39,725 nt of DNA from Chryseobacterium gleum (GTDB lineage Bacteria; Bacteroidota; Bacteroidia; UBA10329): NCBI GenBank assembly GCA_945903645.1, contig CAMDOM010000031.1:1-39725 (forward strand), given 5' to 3'. Under the pieces are notes generated by a model. The model did not search any database. It saw only the letters and a list, made by a program, of their open reading frames with translations, and had not been told where the DNA came from. Of the stretch, positions 24,402-32,894 are shown piece by piece. Within the stretch, counting starts at the first letter, position 1. Every line of letters begins with the position of its first letter. A program made the translations under genes and the position numbers.

Positions 24402-25286
24402 CTAAAGGCTCGCGGCCAATGGTTGGTTTTTTCGCATGTTCTTGGTGCGCAGTGAAGGGACAACCGCACCAATTATGTAGCAGCGAATAAGAAACCACCA
24501 CAAACTCACTTCGTTCAATTCTGGGTTTATGCGGTTGGCAATTTCCTTGTGCTTTTGTGGTAGTTTGCTCCAATGCAAACCTGGATAAAGATGATGCGCA
24601 GTGTGATAGCCATTGTTCAGTAAAAAGGTATTGAGTACCCAACCTGTAATGTTGCGCGAGTTGTTGTACTCGTCCGTTTCATCGGCATGAATATGTTGCA
24701 CATAATTAAATATCAACACAGAGAAAAGCGAAACCTGCTGTGGGATAATAACATATATAACTGCTTTCCATGGGTCGAGCAGAAGTGCTGTGGCAGTCCA
24801 CACCACAAGCGATAACCACTGCAGAGTGAGAATCCAGAATTTGGCACGGTCAGTTTTCCATTGTGCCTTGTAAAAGCCAATGACCGCAGGTTGCTGATTT
24901 TTACCGCTCAAAGTGGGGTAGGAGAGTAAAGTGAAAATGTTGTTGCGTTCGGTGTAGCGCCATGTTCTAGTATAGTCCGGCTCGGTATTCACGTGCCTGT
25001 GGTGATTGTGCATGTGTGTTGGAACCCAAGAAAAAACTGGGAAACCGTAGAAAATAGTTAACCAATTATCAGTAATGATATTGAGGATTTTGTTTCGCCA
25101 AATGGGCACATGTTTGTGATTGTGCACCATTACAGCCACCGAAACCGACATCAGCAAGAAACCAACATAGAAGATTGTCCACTGCCAATTGGCTATACTT
25201 GTTCCAAAATTCCATAGCCCTACCAAAAGCGAAGTGGTAAGAATCATATAGAACACAGATTTGATATCGGCTTTTTCCTTTAACAT
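24402..25286 (-). CDS. Membrane fatty-acid desaturase family protein
   Basis: This is an integral membrane di-iron enzyme that introduces double bonds or hydroxyl groups into acyl chains. The three histidine boxes are HNHKH (55-59), HMHNHHRH (91-98) and HTAHH (228-232), with an additional HIHADE near 198. Membrane helices lie at about residues 12-30, 36-54, 152-170 and 174-196. The HTAHHLYPGLHWSKLP block is typical of the family. The length of 294 suits a compact desaturase or beta-carotene-ketolase/hydroxylase-type member, so an isoprenoid substrate cannot be excluded. It lies between SOUL and the flavoprotein gene, all on the minus strand. Electron donor genes are not adjacent. Confidence 0.9.
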   Translation of the reverse strand: MLKEKADIKSVFYMILTTSLLVGLWNFGTSIANWQWTIFYVGFLLMSVSVAVMVHNHKHVPIWRNKILNIITDNWLTIFYGFPVFSWVPTHMHNHHRHVNTEPDYTRTWRYTERNNIFTLLSYPTLSGKNQQPAVIGFYKAQWKTDRAKFWILTLQWLSLVVWTATALLLDPWKAVIYVIIPQQVSLFSVLIFNYVQHIHADETDEYNNSRNITGWVLNTFLLNNGYHTAHHLYPGLHWSKLPQKHKEIANRINPELNEVSLWWFLIRCYIIGAVVPSLRTKNMRKNQPLAASL

Positions 25287-25364
25287 CCTTTTGAATTTTC
25301 GGTCACGAAGATAATAGGGCGAAGAGGTACGATTTGTCTGCTGAACGTTGTATAGGATTTCCGC

Positions 25365-25976
25365 TTAGAAAGCTATATAATTCACTTCCACTGCAACTTC
25401 ATTGCGTCTCTTAAACACTTGAAAAGGAGGATTATATCCCATGAACCACGGAGCATTTAGTGGTTCGATTCCAAGGTTCTGAAGAGCTTGCTCAAGTTCT
25501 TTCATGTGAGACGCGATGCTAGCATCATCGGCCCAGCCGCCAAATTGCAAAGCAATAACATAGCGCTCGTTTGCGGTATGCAGTTTTATGCCTCGGTCGT
25601 TGGGCGTTGGTAAGGAATTAAGCATTGCGTTTTTCGGCATCACAAAACTCATTTTAGAGCCATTGTCTCCAAATTCCATGTGCACTGGCGCGGTCATAGC
25701 AATAGATTCTTTATTGGCGTTACCGCCAAAGATGTATCCAGCTAGAACTCTGAAATTTTTGTTTGAGCTAGATTTGTATTTGCCATCAGAATCGTGCACC
25801 GTTGCCATGAGTGCTTCTGGATAGAAGCGTGCTTCAAGGTTATCCTTTCCCCAAATAACTGTATACGATTGTTGTTCGGTTTTTCCCATGTCTGCCGCTA
25901 AGTAAATCTGTGAGATTAGTACTCCCAAAGTAATAATTCCCAACACTACAGCGAGTATAATTCCTGCTATTTTCAT
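25365..25976 (-). CDS. SOUL-family haem-binding protein, membrane-anchored
   Basis: An N-terminal hydrophobic segment (residues 5-27) serves as signal anchor. It is followed by a SOUL/HBP domain of about 170 residues with YTVIWGKDNLEARFYPEALMATV, FRVLAGYIFGGNANKESIAMTAPV, KMSFVMPKNA, and the C-terminal WFMGYNPPFQVFKRRNEVAVEV, all typical of the family. SOUL proteins bind haem or other tetrapyrroles, and an enzymatic role is not known. It precedes the desaturase gene by 78 bases on the same strand and could supply or store haem for an envelope function, although no direct link is shown. Confidence 0.9.
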   Translation of the reverse strand: MKIAGIILAVVLGIITLGVLISQIYLAADMGKTEQQSYTVIWGKDNLEARFYPEALMATVHDSDGKYKSSSNKNFRVLAGYIFGGNANKESIAMTAPVHMEFGDNGSKMSFVMPKNAMLNSLPTPNDRGIKLHTANERYVIALQFGGWADDASIASHMKELEQALQNLGIEPLNAPWFMGYNPPFQVFKRRNEVAVEVNYIAF

Positions 25977-26115
25977 TTGTTTTTTTCTAATTGGGTTCCG
26001 CGTTAATTTAGACGTAACTTGCTAAATTATACTAACAAATGCTAAGTGGATATGTTCTTGGTGTGATTTTACTTATCAATCTTCACGAATCAATTCGTTA
26101 AGGCTTCATCCCTTT

Positions 26116-26123
26116 TAGCTTTG
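26116..26123 (+). promoter_or_regulatory. -7 promoter element next to the saccharopine dehydrogenase-family start
   Basis: TAGCTTTG matches TAnnTTTG exactly and ends only four bases before the ATG at 26128. Transcription would begin at or just around the start codon, so the message is probably leaderless. The -33 region is weak. Confidence 0.55.
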
Positions 26124-26127
26124 CACC

Positions 26128-27480
26128 ATGAAGCACATTTTTCTAATAGGAGCAGGTCGCTCGGCCACCACCTTAATTCAGTATTTATTGCAACATGCTG
26201 AAGTTGGCAATTGGCATCTCATTGTTGGAGATATTTCGCTTGCGTTGGCGCAGCATAAGGTTGGACATCATAAGAGAGGCACAGCCATCGCATTCGATGT
26301 TTTTAATGCAGAAGAGCGCAAAGCTCAAATTGCGAAAGCCGATATTGTTGTGAGCATGTTGCCCGCCCATTTGCACATGGAGGTGGCGCGAGATTGTGTT
26401 GAGTTTGGTAAGCACCTAACCACAGCGAGCTATATCAGTAAAGACATGCGCCTGCTGCATGATGTTGCCGTGGCAAAGGGTCTTACGCTATTGAATGAGG
26501 TTGGACTCGATCCCGGTATTGACCATCTTTCTGCCATGCACCTGCTTGATGGTATTCGAGCTCAAAGTGCGCACATTGAGCATTTCGAAAGCTTTTGCGG
26601 TGGACTTGTAGCGCCTGAAAGTGATGATAACCCTTGGAACTACAAGTTCACTTGGAACCCGCGAAATGTAGTGCTGGCGGGACAGGGCGGTGCTGTTAAG
26701 TTTCTGCACAATGGCAAGTTTAAATATATCCCTTATCATAAGGTATTTCGCAGAACAGAGGCCATTGCAATCGAAGGCTACGGCAAGTTTGAGGGTTATG
26801 CTAACCGCGATTCGCTTAGCTATCGCGAGGCGTATGGTTTGCAGGAAGTGCGCACCATCTATCGTGGCACATTGCGCAGACCCGGTTTTAGTCGAGCGTG
26901 GAATGCCTTTGTAGAACTTGGCGCTACAGACGATAGCTACATTCTAGAAGGGTCGAAGCAAATGACCCATCGCGATTTCATCAATTCGTTCTTGGCCTAC
27001 AGCGTTCACGATTCGGTAGAGCTGAAGGTAGCTCACTATTTGAAACTTGATCAGGACGATGACTTGATGGCCAAGCTCGAATGGTTAGGCATATTTAGCA
27101 ACGAACCAGTGGGCATTAAAGACGCTACTCCAGCACAAATTCTTCAGTCTATTCTCGAAAAAAAGTGGACCATGCGCCCCTCAGACAAAGACATGATTGT
27201 GATGTGGCACAAGGTGGGTTATCTGCACAACGGGCAGAAAATTGTCACCGAGTCGAGCATGGTGGTTATTGGCGATGACCCCGAGAACACTGCTATGGCC
27301 AAGACGGTTGGGTTACCTCTTGCCATTGCCACCCGTATGATTTTGGAAGGGCGCATTACTGAGCGAGGTGTGCTATTGCCTATTTCGCCAAACATTTATC
27401 GGCCGGTGTTGGAGGAATTGGCGCTCAACGGTCTTTCCTTCTCCGAGAAGACCTATGAGGTGGAGGAGTTTACCACATGA
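26128..27480 (+). CDS. Saccharopine dehydrogenase-family protein
   Basis: This is an NAD(P)-dependent oxidoreductase-type protein. It starts with a Rossmann dinucleotide-binding motif (IFLIGAGRSATTLIQYLL), continues with DIVVSMLPAHLHMEVARDCVEFGKHLTTASYIS and EVGLDPGIDHLSAMHLLDGI, and ends in a C-terminal domain with PAQILQSILEKKW. This is the LYS9/Sdh family layout, in which the mature enzyme links lysine and 2-oxoglutarate metabolism through saccharopine. Bacteroidota members are often of uncertain substrate (saccharopine or carboxynorspermidine-type). The length of 450 is normal. It is monocistronic with an apparently leaderless start, and coaD follows after 80 bases. Confidence 0.9.
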   Translation: MKHIFLIGAGRSATTLIQYLLQHAEVGNWHLIVGDISLALAQHKVGHHKRGTAIAFDVFNAEERKAQIAKADIVVSMLPAHLHMEVARDCVEFGKHLTTASYISKDMRLLHDVAVAKGLTLLNEVGLDPGIDHLSAMHLLDGIRAQSAHIEHFESFCGGLVAPESDDNPWNYKFTWNPRNVVLAGQGGAVKFLHNGKFKYIPYHKVFRRTEAIAIEGYGKFEGYANRDSLSYREAYGLQEVRTIYRGTLRRPGFSRAWNAFVELGATDDSYILEGSKQMTHRDFINSFLAYSVHDSVELKVAHYLKLDQDDDLMAKLEWLGIFSNEPVGIKDATPAQILQSILEKKWTMRPSDKDMIVMWHKVGYLHNGQKIVTESSMVVIGDDPENTAMAKTVGLPLAIATRMILEGRITERGVLLPISPNIYRPVLEELALNGLSFSEKTYEVEEFTT

Positions 27481-27560
27481 GTTACTAGGTAAAAAGCCAG
27501 AAACTCGATTTTACCATTTTAACTCCCAACTTTGAACGTTAATCTCTGAATCCAATTATC

Positions 27561-28019
27561 ATGTCCCGCATAGCAGTATTCCCAGGATCGTTTGACCCCA
27601 TCACCAAGGGGCATGAGGACATAGTGAAACGCGCTCTGCCGCTGTTCGATAAGGTGATAATCGCCATTGGTACCAACAGCAGCAAGCGCTATATGTACGA
27701 TATTGAGAAGCGGTTGGAAATGATTCGTTACGTGTTTCGTAATGAGCCCAAAGTGGAAGCTGCCATCTACAACGGTATGACCGTGGACTACTGCCGCGAG
27801 ATAGGTGCGGACTTCCTCCTGCGCGGTCTGCGCACCTCTGCCGACTTCGAATTTGAACGCAGCATTGCTCACATCAATAGTATTTTATTGCCAGGTTTGG
27901 ACACGGTATTTCTCCTTTCGATTCAGGAATACTCGGCCATCAACTCAACTATTGTTCGCGACATATTGCTTAATGGTGGCGATGCATCTCCATTCGTTCC
28001 AGAAGGATTAAAACTGTGA
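27561..28019 (+). CDS. coaD: Phosphopantetheine adenylyltransferase
   Basis: This enzyme transfers AMP from ATP to 4'-phosphopantetheine, the penultimate step of coenzyme A synthesis. Motifs are FPGSFDPITKGHEDI, the nucleotidyltransferase class I motif with T-x-G-H, IAIGTNSSKRYMYDIEKR, FLLRGLRTSADFEFE (substrate Arg), and INSTIVRDIL near the C-terminus, equivalent to the ISST(x)VR motif. The length of 152 is standard. Its last codon overlaps the GTG start of the next gene, suggesting coupling. Confidence 0.96.
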   Translation: MSRIAVFPGSFDPITKGHEDIVKRALPLFDKVIIAIGTNSSKRYMYDIEKRLEMIRYVFRNEPKVEAAIYNGMTVDYCREIGADFLLRGLRTSADFEFERSIAHINSILLPGLDTVFLLSIQEYSAINSTIVRDILLNGGDASPFVPEGLKL

Positions 28020-29506
28020 AGACGATTCCTGTAAAAAAGAATAAATCTGATACCTTTATAGGGCAAGGTAGGAGTCGGCTTAGCGCACTTCTCTTCCAAT
28101 TTTTAATTATTCATTTTTCATTTTTAATTCCGCTTGCGGCATTCGCGCAGCAATGCACTATCAAAGGTTCTGCACCCAATTTTATTGGTAAGGAGATTCG
28201 CCTCGTGGTTCAAGAAGACCCAATTTCGGGTAAGGAAGCGTTGCTGGCAAAGACCAAAGTAGGTGCTGACGGCAGCTTTTCGCTTTCAGGCAATGTGGAG
28301 CCGGTTCAATACGGATTTTTACAAATAGACCGGGAGTGTGGCGACCTTTTTCTACAAGGTGGTAAGTCGGTAGTAGTACGGTTTGCCCCACTGAAACGTC
28401 CAAAAGGCCCAGAGGCATTTTCCGACCGCTATTTTTTTCAACTTGATATTATTGAGGGCGAAGGCGCCAAACTTAATCGCGAAATAAGTTTGTATAACGC
28501 ACGCCTCGATGGCTTCTTAGAAAACCTGTACCCTCTGCTTAAAAAAGGCAAGAATCCGAAACTCATTGCCGACTCGGTGGGAGCATTTAAGTTGAGGACA
28601 GATTCGGAGTTTGCCACCTCGCAAGTTTTCGCGAAGCAATACATGTTTTATGCATTAGGAAATGTGGAGTTGACATTTATCTCAAAACGAAAAATTCTAT
28701 TTGACCGCTATTTAAAAGGTCGCGAGGCGCAACCAAACAACCCTGAGTATATTCGATTTATTAACCAGTTTTTTGAAGGTCAAGTAGAGCGAATGGCATT
28801 GGTAGACAAGAGGGAAGAGTGCATTGCCATTTTGAAAAAGAGCAGCGCGTTTGCAGCACTAGAACAGTTGCTTTTGAGTGACCCATTTCTTCAAGATGTC
28901 TTTATTCGAAGAGCGATTCTGATACAAGGAATGGAAAAATTGTTTGGACATAAAGGGTTTGACGATAACCGAGTTTCGACCACATTGCGCGATTTTTCTA
29001 AGCTTTCGAACAATAGCGATTTAATTAAAGCTGCGAATAACATTGCCGATAGAAAGGATGGACTCCGAGTGAATACACAAGCTCCCGATTTCTCGTTAAC
29101 GGATATTGAAGGTAAGCTTTATCGTCTATCCGATTTCAAGGGGAAGTTTCTGCTACTCGAAATAACCGATGCTGCCAATGCGTATAGTCAACAAGAATCT
29201 TCTGTACTGCGCGATATGCTAAAACGGTTTCCCAAGATAAAATTTCTTGCAGTTTGTGTAGGGAATTCGGAGAAAGAAGTTGCACTCTACAAGCAATTGT
29301 TTGCACCAAATAGGCCGGTTTGCAGCGTAGCCCGAACCTATACGATGGTTTTAGATTATCAGATTGCGAGTCTGCCCGCATTTTTTCTAATCGGACCAGA
29401 TGGTAGGTTTTATCGCTCGCCAGCATTGGATCCGAGCAAAGGTGGCATAAGCGAGTTGGAAGTGCTCCACGCTAAAATTGACGTAAAAGGTAAGATTGGT
29501 GAGTAA
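28016..29506 (+). CDS. Secreted TlpA-like thioredoxin-fold protein lacking the CxxC motif (DUF4369-like N-terminus)
   Basis: A GTG start overlapping the coaD stop is the only reasonable one. It gives a long basic stretch before a hydrophobic signal sequence (about residues 24-44, ending AAFAQ, then Q). The next 90 residues (CTIKGSAPNFIGKEIRLV...ADGSFSLSGNVE...YGFLQID) look like the DUF4369 beta domain common in Bacteroidota TlpA proteins. The C-terminal 150 residues form a thioredoxin-like domain (APDFSLTDIEGKLYRLSDFKGKFLLLEI...; SLPAFFLIGPDGRFYRSP), but the active-site stretch reads TDAANAYSQQE, with no cysteine pair. It is therefore probably not an oxidoreductase and may act as a binding or scaffold domain. 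The 28099-28130 stretch inside the signal sequence is an AT-rich repetitive run. Confidence 0.82.
   Translation: MKTIPVKKNKSDTFIGQGRSRLSALLFQFLIIHFSFLIPLAAFAQQCTIKGSAPNFIGKEIRLVVQEDPISGKEALLAKTKVGADGSFSLSGNVEPVQYGFLQIDRECGDLFLQGGKSVVVRFAPLKRPKGPEAFSDRYFFQLDIIEGEGAKLNREISLYNARLDGFLENLYPLLKKGKNPKLIADSVGAFKLRTDSEFATSQVFAKQYMFYALGNVELTFISKRKILFDRYLKGREAQPNNPEYIRFINQFFEGQVERMALVDKREECIAILKKSSAFAALEQLLLSDPFLQDVFIRRAILIQGMEKLFGHKGFDDNRVSTTLRDFSKLSNNSDLIKAANNIADRKDGLRVNTQAPDFSLTDIEGKLYRLSDFKGKFLLLEITDAANAYSQQESSVLRDMLKRFPKIKFLAVCVGNSEKEVALYKQLFAPNRPVCSVARTYTMVLDYQIASLPAFFLIGPDGRFYRSPALDPSKGGISELEVLHAKIDVKGKIGE
28099..28130 (+). repeat. AT-rich repetitive run inside a signal-peptide coding sequence
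   Basis: TTTTTAATT occurs at 28100-28108 and 28121-28129, with CATTTTT at 28112-28118 and 28119-28125 between them. The run codes for the hydrophobic core of the secreted thioredoxin-fold protein. It resembles low-complexity AT-rich segments often seen between genes in Bacteroidota and may have been recruited, or it may mean that the signal peptide starts differently. Confidence 0.35.
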
Positions 29507-29535
29507 ATCGAGAATGAAAGTATCCACCTTTGCTG

Positions 29536-29566
29536 TTGTCAGTATTATGCAACTGCCGTAAGTTTG
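29536..29566 (+). promoter_or_regulatory. Candidate promoter for the histidine kinase gene
   Basis: TTG (29536-29538) is followed after 20 bases by TAAGTTTG (29559-29566), an exact TAnnTTTG match. It ends five bases before the ATG at 29572. The message is predicted to be leaderless, and the kinase would be transcribed separately from the upstream gene. Confidence 0.55.
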
Positions 29567-29571
29567 ACCCT

Positions 29572-30642
29572 ATGGAAGGCCCATCGCCACGAAACATTGC
29601 TTTAGTCTCTGCCCTAATCTTGGCGGGAGGATTGGCGGTCATTGTTTTTATTCTCGACCTCTTAGTATTGGCTCCGTCTATGCCTTGGACGAATACGTTG
29701 CTGCGCGCTACAGTAGTGTTTCTGCTCCTTTCGGTGGTTGGTTATTTTGCCATTCGCATAGTTATCAACGATTTTATTTATGACCGTATTCGTGTGATTT
29801 ACAAAACTATGCGCAACCAACGCAATACCAAGGAGCACATTAGAAAGGAGATGCGTGACAACGACCATATTTTAGATAAAGTGAATAGCGATGTGGTGAA
29901 TTGGGCGGATCGCCAACGGGATGAAATTCAAAGCTTGAAGGAACAAGAGGAGTTTCGTAGGGAATTTATTGGCAACATTTCGCACGAGCTCAAAACCCCC
30001 ATTTTCAACATTCAAGGATATATCCATACCCTTTTGGACGGTGGTTTGGAAGATGACGAAATCAATAGAAAATTTTTGCGTAGGGCCGATAAAAGTGTAG
30101 ATCGCATGATTTCTATTGTGGATGATTTGGAAACCATCTCCAAACTGGAGAGTAGTCAGATTGAGCTTGCCATTTCCAAAATCAACATTCTCGATTTGGC
30201 AAAGGAGATTGTAGAAATTCAAGAAATGAAAGCGCAACAGCGCAACATGGTAATTCGGTTCAATAAAAAGTATGATAAACCTATATATGTGATGGCAGAC
30301 GCCAATCGGATTAAGCAGGTTTATATCAATTTGTTTGATAATTCCATTAAATACGGCTCACCAGGTGGTTCAATAGAGCTAAGGTTTTACGATATGGATG
30401 AGCAGGTGCTTTGCGAAGTAGCCGATGATGGAAGTGGAATTGAAGAAAAGCATATTCCGCGCCTTTTCGAGCGTTTTTATAGAGTAGATTCAGCTCGCGA
30501 TCGCAATGCTGGAGGTACTGGATTGGGGCTATCCATCGTGAAACACATTATAGAAGCGCATGGTGAAACTATAAACGTGCGCAGTGCTACTGGTGATGAT
30601 AGTGGAACCACATTCTCATTCACACTCAAGAAAGCCCTTTAA
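29572..30642 (+). CDS. Sensor histidine kinase, PhoR-like
   Basis: The ATG at 29572 is preferred over a TTG at 29530, because a promoter-like element lies just before it and the residues between have no signal character. Two N-terminal membrane helices (about residues 9-34 and 46-66) are joined by only a short loop, so no large extracellular sensor domain is present. The dimerisation/phosphotransfer box is ISHELKTPIFNIQGY with His138. The ATPase domain shows YINLFDNSIKYG (N box), EVADDGSGIEEKHIPRLFERFYRVD (G1/F boxes) and GGTGLGLSIVKHI (G2). The length is 356. No response regulator gene is adjacent, and the gene ends with a 17-base convergent overlap with the glycosyltransferase gene. Confidence 0.92.
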   Translation: MEGPSPRNIALVSALILAGGLAVIVFILDLLVLAPSMPWTNTLLRATVVFLLLSVVGYFAIRIVINDFIYDRIRVIYKTMRNQRNTKEHIRKEMRDNDHILDKVNSDVVNWADRQRDEIQSLKEQEEFRREFIGNISHELKTPIFNIQGYIHTLLDGGLEDDEINRKFLRRADKSVDRMISIVDDLETISKLESSQIELAISKINILDLAKEIVEIQEMKAQQRNMVIRFNKKYDKPIYVMADANRIKQVYINLFDNSIKYGSPGGSIELRFYDMDEQVLCEVADDGSGIEEKHIPRLFERFYRVDSARDRNAGGTGLGLSIVKHIIEAHGETINVRSATGDDSGTTFSFTLKKAL

Positions 30643-31681
30643 TAAACCGCTCTAAATGTTTTTTATAGGCTTGCGATGTGGTTGCGGGAAATCCAGAGAA
30701 ATTTTCTGAATTTCCCCAAGCTTCTTCTAAGTTGAAATCGCGCTGAAGCATAAGCATATGCTGTCGATTATTATTAAATAGGTGGCCGAGATATTCTTGT
30801 TCGGTTTGCCCAGGAGTCGGAACAAAAACCGCCTTTTTGCCAAGCACAGAAAGATCCATAATGGTAGAATAGCCTGATCGAGAAATAACGAGTTCCGATT
30901 CTTTTATGGCAATTTCCATTTGGTCTGAGGGCAAATGAGGCACTACGCGATGTCGCAGTTTGTCCGATTTTTCAAAATTCAATTCCGGTGTACCTAAAAC
31001 TACCATTGCCGAACCTTCAAATTTTTCCAAATGTTCAAGCACAACAAGTTCAAATCGAGTGCGCTGTGGTTCTGGGCCGGAAATAAGGACTAAAATATCT
31101 CGCTTTGTTTTGGATTGACCTGGCTTGAATCGCGAAAGCGGCCCAATGAAATAAGCATTTCGAGGCAGCGGATATTTATGGGCCAAATCGCCCGATAAAC
31201 CATTGTTCTCGTAATCGGGCACCCAAACTTCGGTGTATCGATTCATGTAGCGCATGTGCAATTGATACAGCAATGGCTCGAAGAAGGGCGATTTTATCAT
31301 CACTTGATGCGTGATGTAAACGCATGGAACCTTGGATGTGTAGAGGCCAAAACGATTGTCGGAAATCACCGCGTCAATACGGTGCTTGGTAATAATTGCG
31401 TTTAATTCATGATGTTCGGCCGCGATGCGCTTCATAATGCGAGGAGCAGCAACACCCATTTTCCAAGCCATACCTCCGCCTTTGGGATAGCTTATCTGGT
31501 AGCCTACAAACTCGATGAACTCCCGATTAGGAAACTCACATTGAAGTACCACTAACGGGCGCCCCTCAGCGGCAATTATGGCCGTGTGCCCCAGTGACTC
31601 AATGTGCCGAATGAGTGGAATGCAACGTGTTGCATGACCCAATCCCCAATCAAGTGGTGCTATTAATATGCGTTTGCTCAT
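30626..31681 (-). CDS. MurG-like (GT28/GT-B) glycosyltransferase family protein
   Basis: The protein starts with RILIAPLDWGLGHATRCIPLIRHI, a Gly/His-rich loop typical of the GT28/MurG-like nucleotide-sugar transferases. A C-terminal donor domain has ILVLISGPEPQRT, MVVLGTPEL, LVISRSGYSTIMDLSVLGKKAVFVPTPGQTEQEYLG (the Ser-Arg-Ser-Gly and Pro-Gly-Gln elements typical of the UDP-sugar site) and a terminal helical region. The length of 351 is normal. It probably transfers a sugar to a lipid or glycan acceptor; the true MurG has other conserved sequences, so this is not murG. It lies alone on the minus strand, downstream of mqnE by 55 bases, and may be co-transcribed with it. Confidence 0.82.
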   Translation of the reverse strand: MSKRILIAPLDWGLGHATRCIPLIRHIESLGHTAIIAAEGRPLVVLQCEFPNREFIEFVGYQISYPKGGGMAWKMGVAAPRIMKRIAAEHHELNAIITKHRIDAVISDNRFGLYTSKVPCVYITHQVMIKSPFFEPLLYQLHMRYMNRYTEVWVPDYENNGLSGDLAHKYPLPRNAYFIGPLSRFKPGQSKTKRDILVLISGPEPQRTRFELVVLEHLEKFEGSAMVVLGTPELNFEKSDKLRHRVVPHLPSDQMEIAIKESELVISRSGYSTIMDLSVLGKKAVFVPTPGQTEQEYLGHLFNNNRQHMLMLQRDFNLEEAWGNSENFSGFPATTSQAYKKHLERFIKGLS

Positions 31682-31736
31682 AAAAACTAGCGCAAGTTGA
31701 GCAATTTATATGTTAAAATAAGCTAGGAATCGAAGC

Positions 31737-32894
31737 CTATGCAGTAGCTGCTTCTTCGTCAAAAACGTAGTTGGCATAGTCAGTTACGGTGTTGTAAACC
31801 GTATCTCGCTCTATTGGATGACGGCCAGCATCTTTAATCATTTGCACCAATTGCCGTGTGCTTAGTGCTGGATTTTGCTCTTCCGAGCCGGCCATGCTGT
31901 AGATTTTGGTACTATCGTCAATTGTTCCATCTATGTCATCCACGCCAAAGGCTAACGAAAGTTGAGCTGTGTTTCGACCAATCATGGGCCAATATGCCTT
32001 GATGTGCGCGAAATTATCCATGAAAATACGCGCTACAGCATAGTTTCTTAAATCCTCAATGGTGCTAACCTCAGGCACATGGCTCATTTGGTTGTCGCCA
32101 TTCCGAAATTTAAGTGGAATGAACGTGTTAAATCCACCAGTTTCATCCTGCAAATTGCGCAAGCGGTTCATGTGATCCACGCGATGATGATAGTTTTCTA
32201 CGTGCCCATAGAGCATTGTTGCGTTGCTAGGCATACCCAATTTGTGCGCGGTGCGGTGCATTTCCAACCATTGGTCGCTGGTGCATTTGTCTGCACATAT
32301 TTCAGCGCGAATAACTTCATCAAAAATCTCTGCTCCACCACCAGGCAGAGAGTCCTGCCCGTGTTCTTTTAATACACGCAATCCATCCTCATAACTCAGT
32401 TTGGCTTTGCGACACATATAATCTAATTCAACAGCAGTAAATGCTTTAACGTGGATGTCGGGGCGTATTTCCTTAATTTTTTTAATCAGGCTAGCAAAGT
32501 AATGCAATCCCATTTTTGGATGCACACCTCCGACAATATGAACTTCCGTGACAGGCTTACCATCATAACTCCGCACTTTATCCAAAATTTGTTCTTCGGT
32601 CATTTCCCAGCCTTCATCTTTTTGTTTGAGAAGGCGGCTGTAGGAGCAAAACTTACAATCGAACACGCAGATATTTGTGGGCTCCACATGGAAATTTCGA
32701 TTGAAAAATACCTTGTCACCGTGTTTCCGCTCACGAATGTGATTCGCTAAAGTTCCCAAAAAACCAAGTTCGCCATGTTCGTAGAGATAAACACCTTCTT
32801 CAAAGGAAATACGTTCTTGATTTGCTATTTTCTGAGCGATAGTTTTTAATTTAGGGTCAATCGTACTCGAAATAATTTGATTTAATCCTGTCAT
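31737..32894 (-). CDS. mqnE: Aminofutalosine synthase MqnE
   Basis: This radical-SAM enzyme joins 3-[(1-carboxyvinyl)oxy]benzoate with SAM to make 6-amino-6-deoxyfutalosine in the futalosine route to menaquinone. Visible features are FHVEPTNICVFDCKFCSYSR with the cluster cysteines Cys76, Cys80 and Cys83, EVHIVGGVHP, VKAFTAVELDYM, LPGGGAEIFDEVIR, ATMLYGHVENYHHRVDH, FIPLKFRNGDNQ, WPMIGRNTAQLSLAFGVDDIDGT, and GRHPIERDTVYN, all typical. The length of 385 is standard. Its start lies directly against the stop of the M43 protease gene, so the two are probably co-transcribed. The other mqn genes are not in the window. Confidence 0.96.
   Translation of the reverse strand: MTGLNQIISSTIDPKLKTIAQKIANQERISFEEGVYLYEHGELGFLGTLANHIRERKHGDKVFFNRNFHVEPTNICVFDCKFCSYSRLLKQKDEGWEMTEEQILDKVRSYDGKPVTEVHIVGGVHPKMGLHYFASLIKKIKEIRPDIHVKAFTAVELDYMCRKAKLSYEDGLRVLKEHGQDSLPGGGAEIFDEVIRAEICADKCTSDQWLEMHRTAHKLGMPSNATMLYGHVENYHHRVDHMNRLRNLQDETGGFNTFIPLKFRNGDNQMSHVPEVSTIEDLRNYAVARIFMDNFAHIKAYWPMIGRNTAQLSLAFGVDDIDGTIDDSTKIYSMAGSEEQNPALSTRQLVQMIKDAGRHPIERDTVYNTVTDYANYVFDEEAATA

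Noticed and set aside
30626-31681. Naming the glycosyltransferase murG
   Set aside because: It shares the GT-B style loops but lacks the dcw cluster context and the typical MurG sequence blocks.
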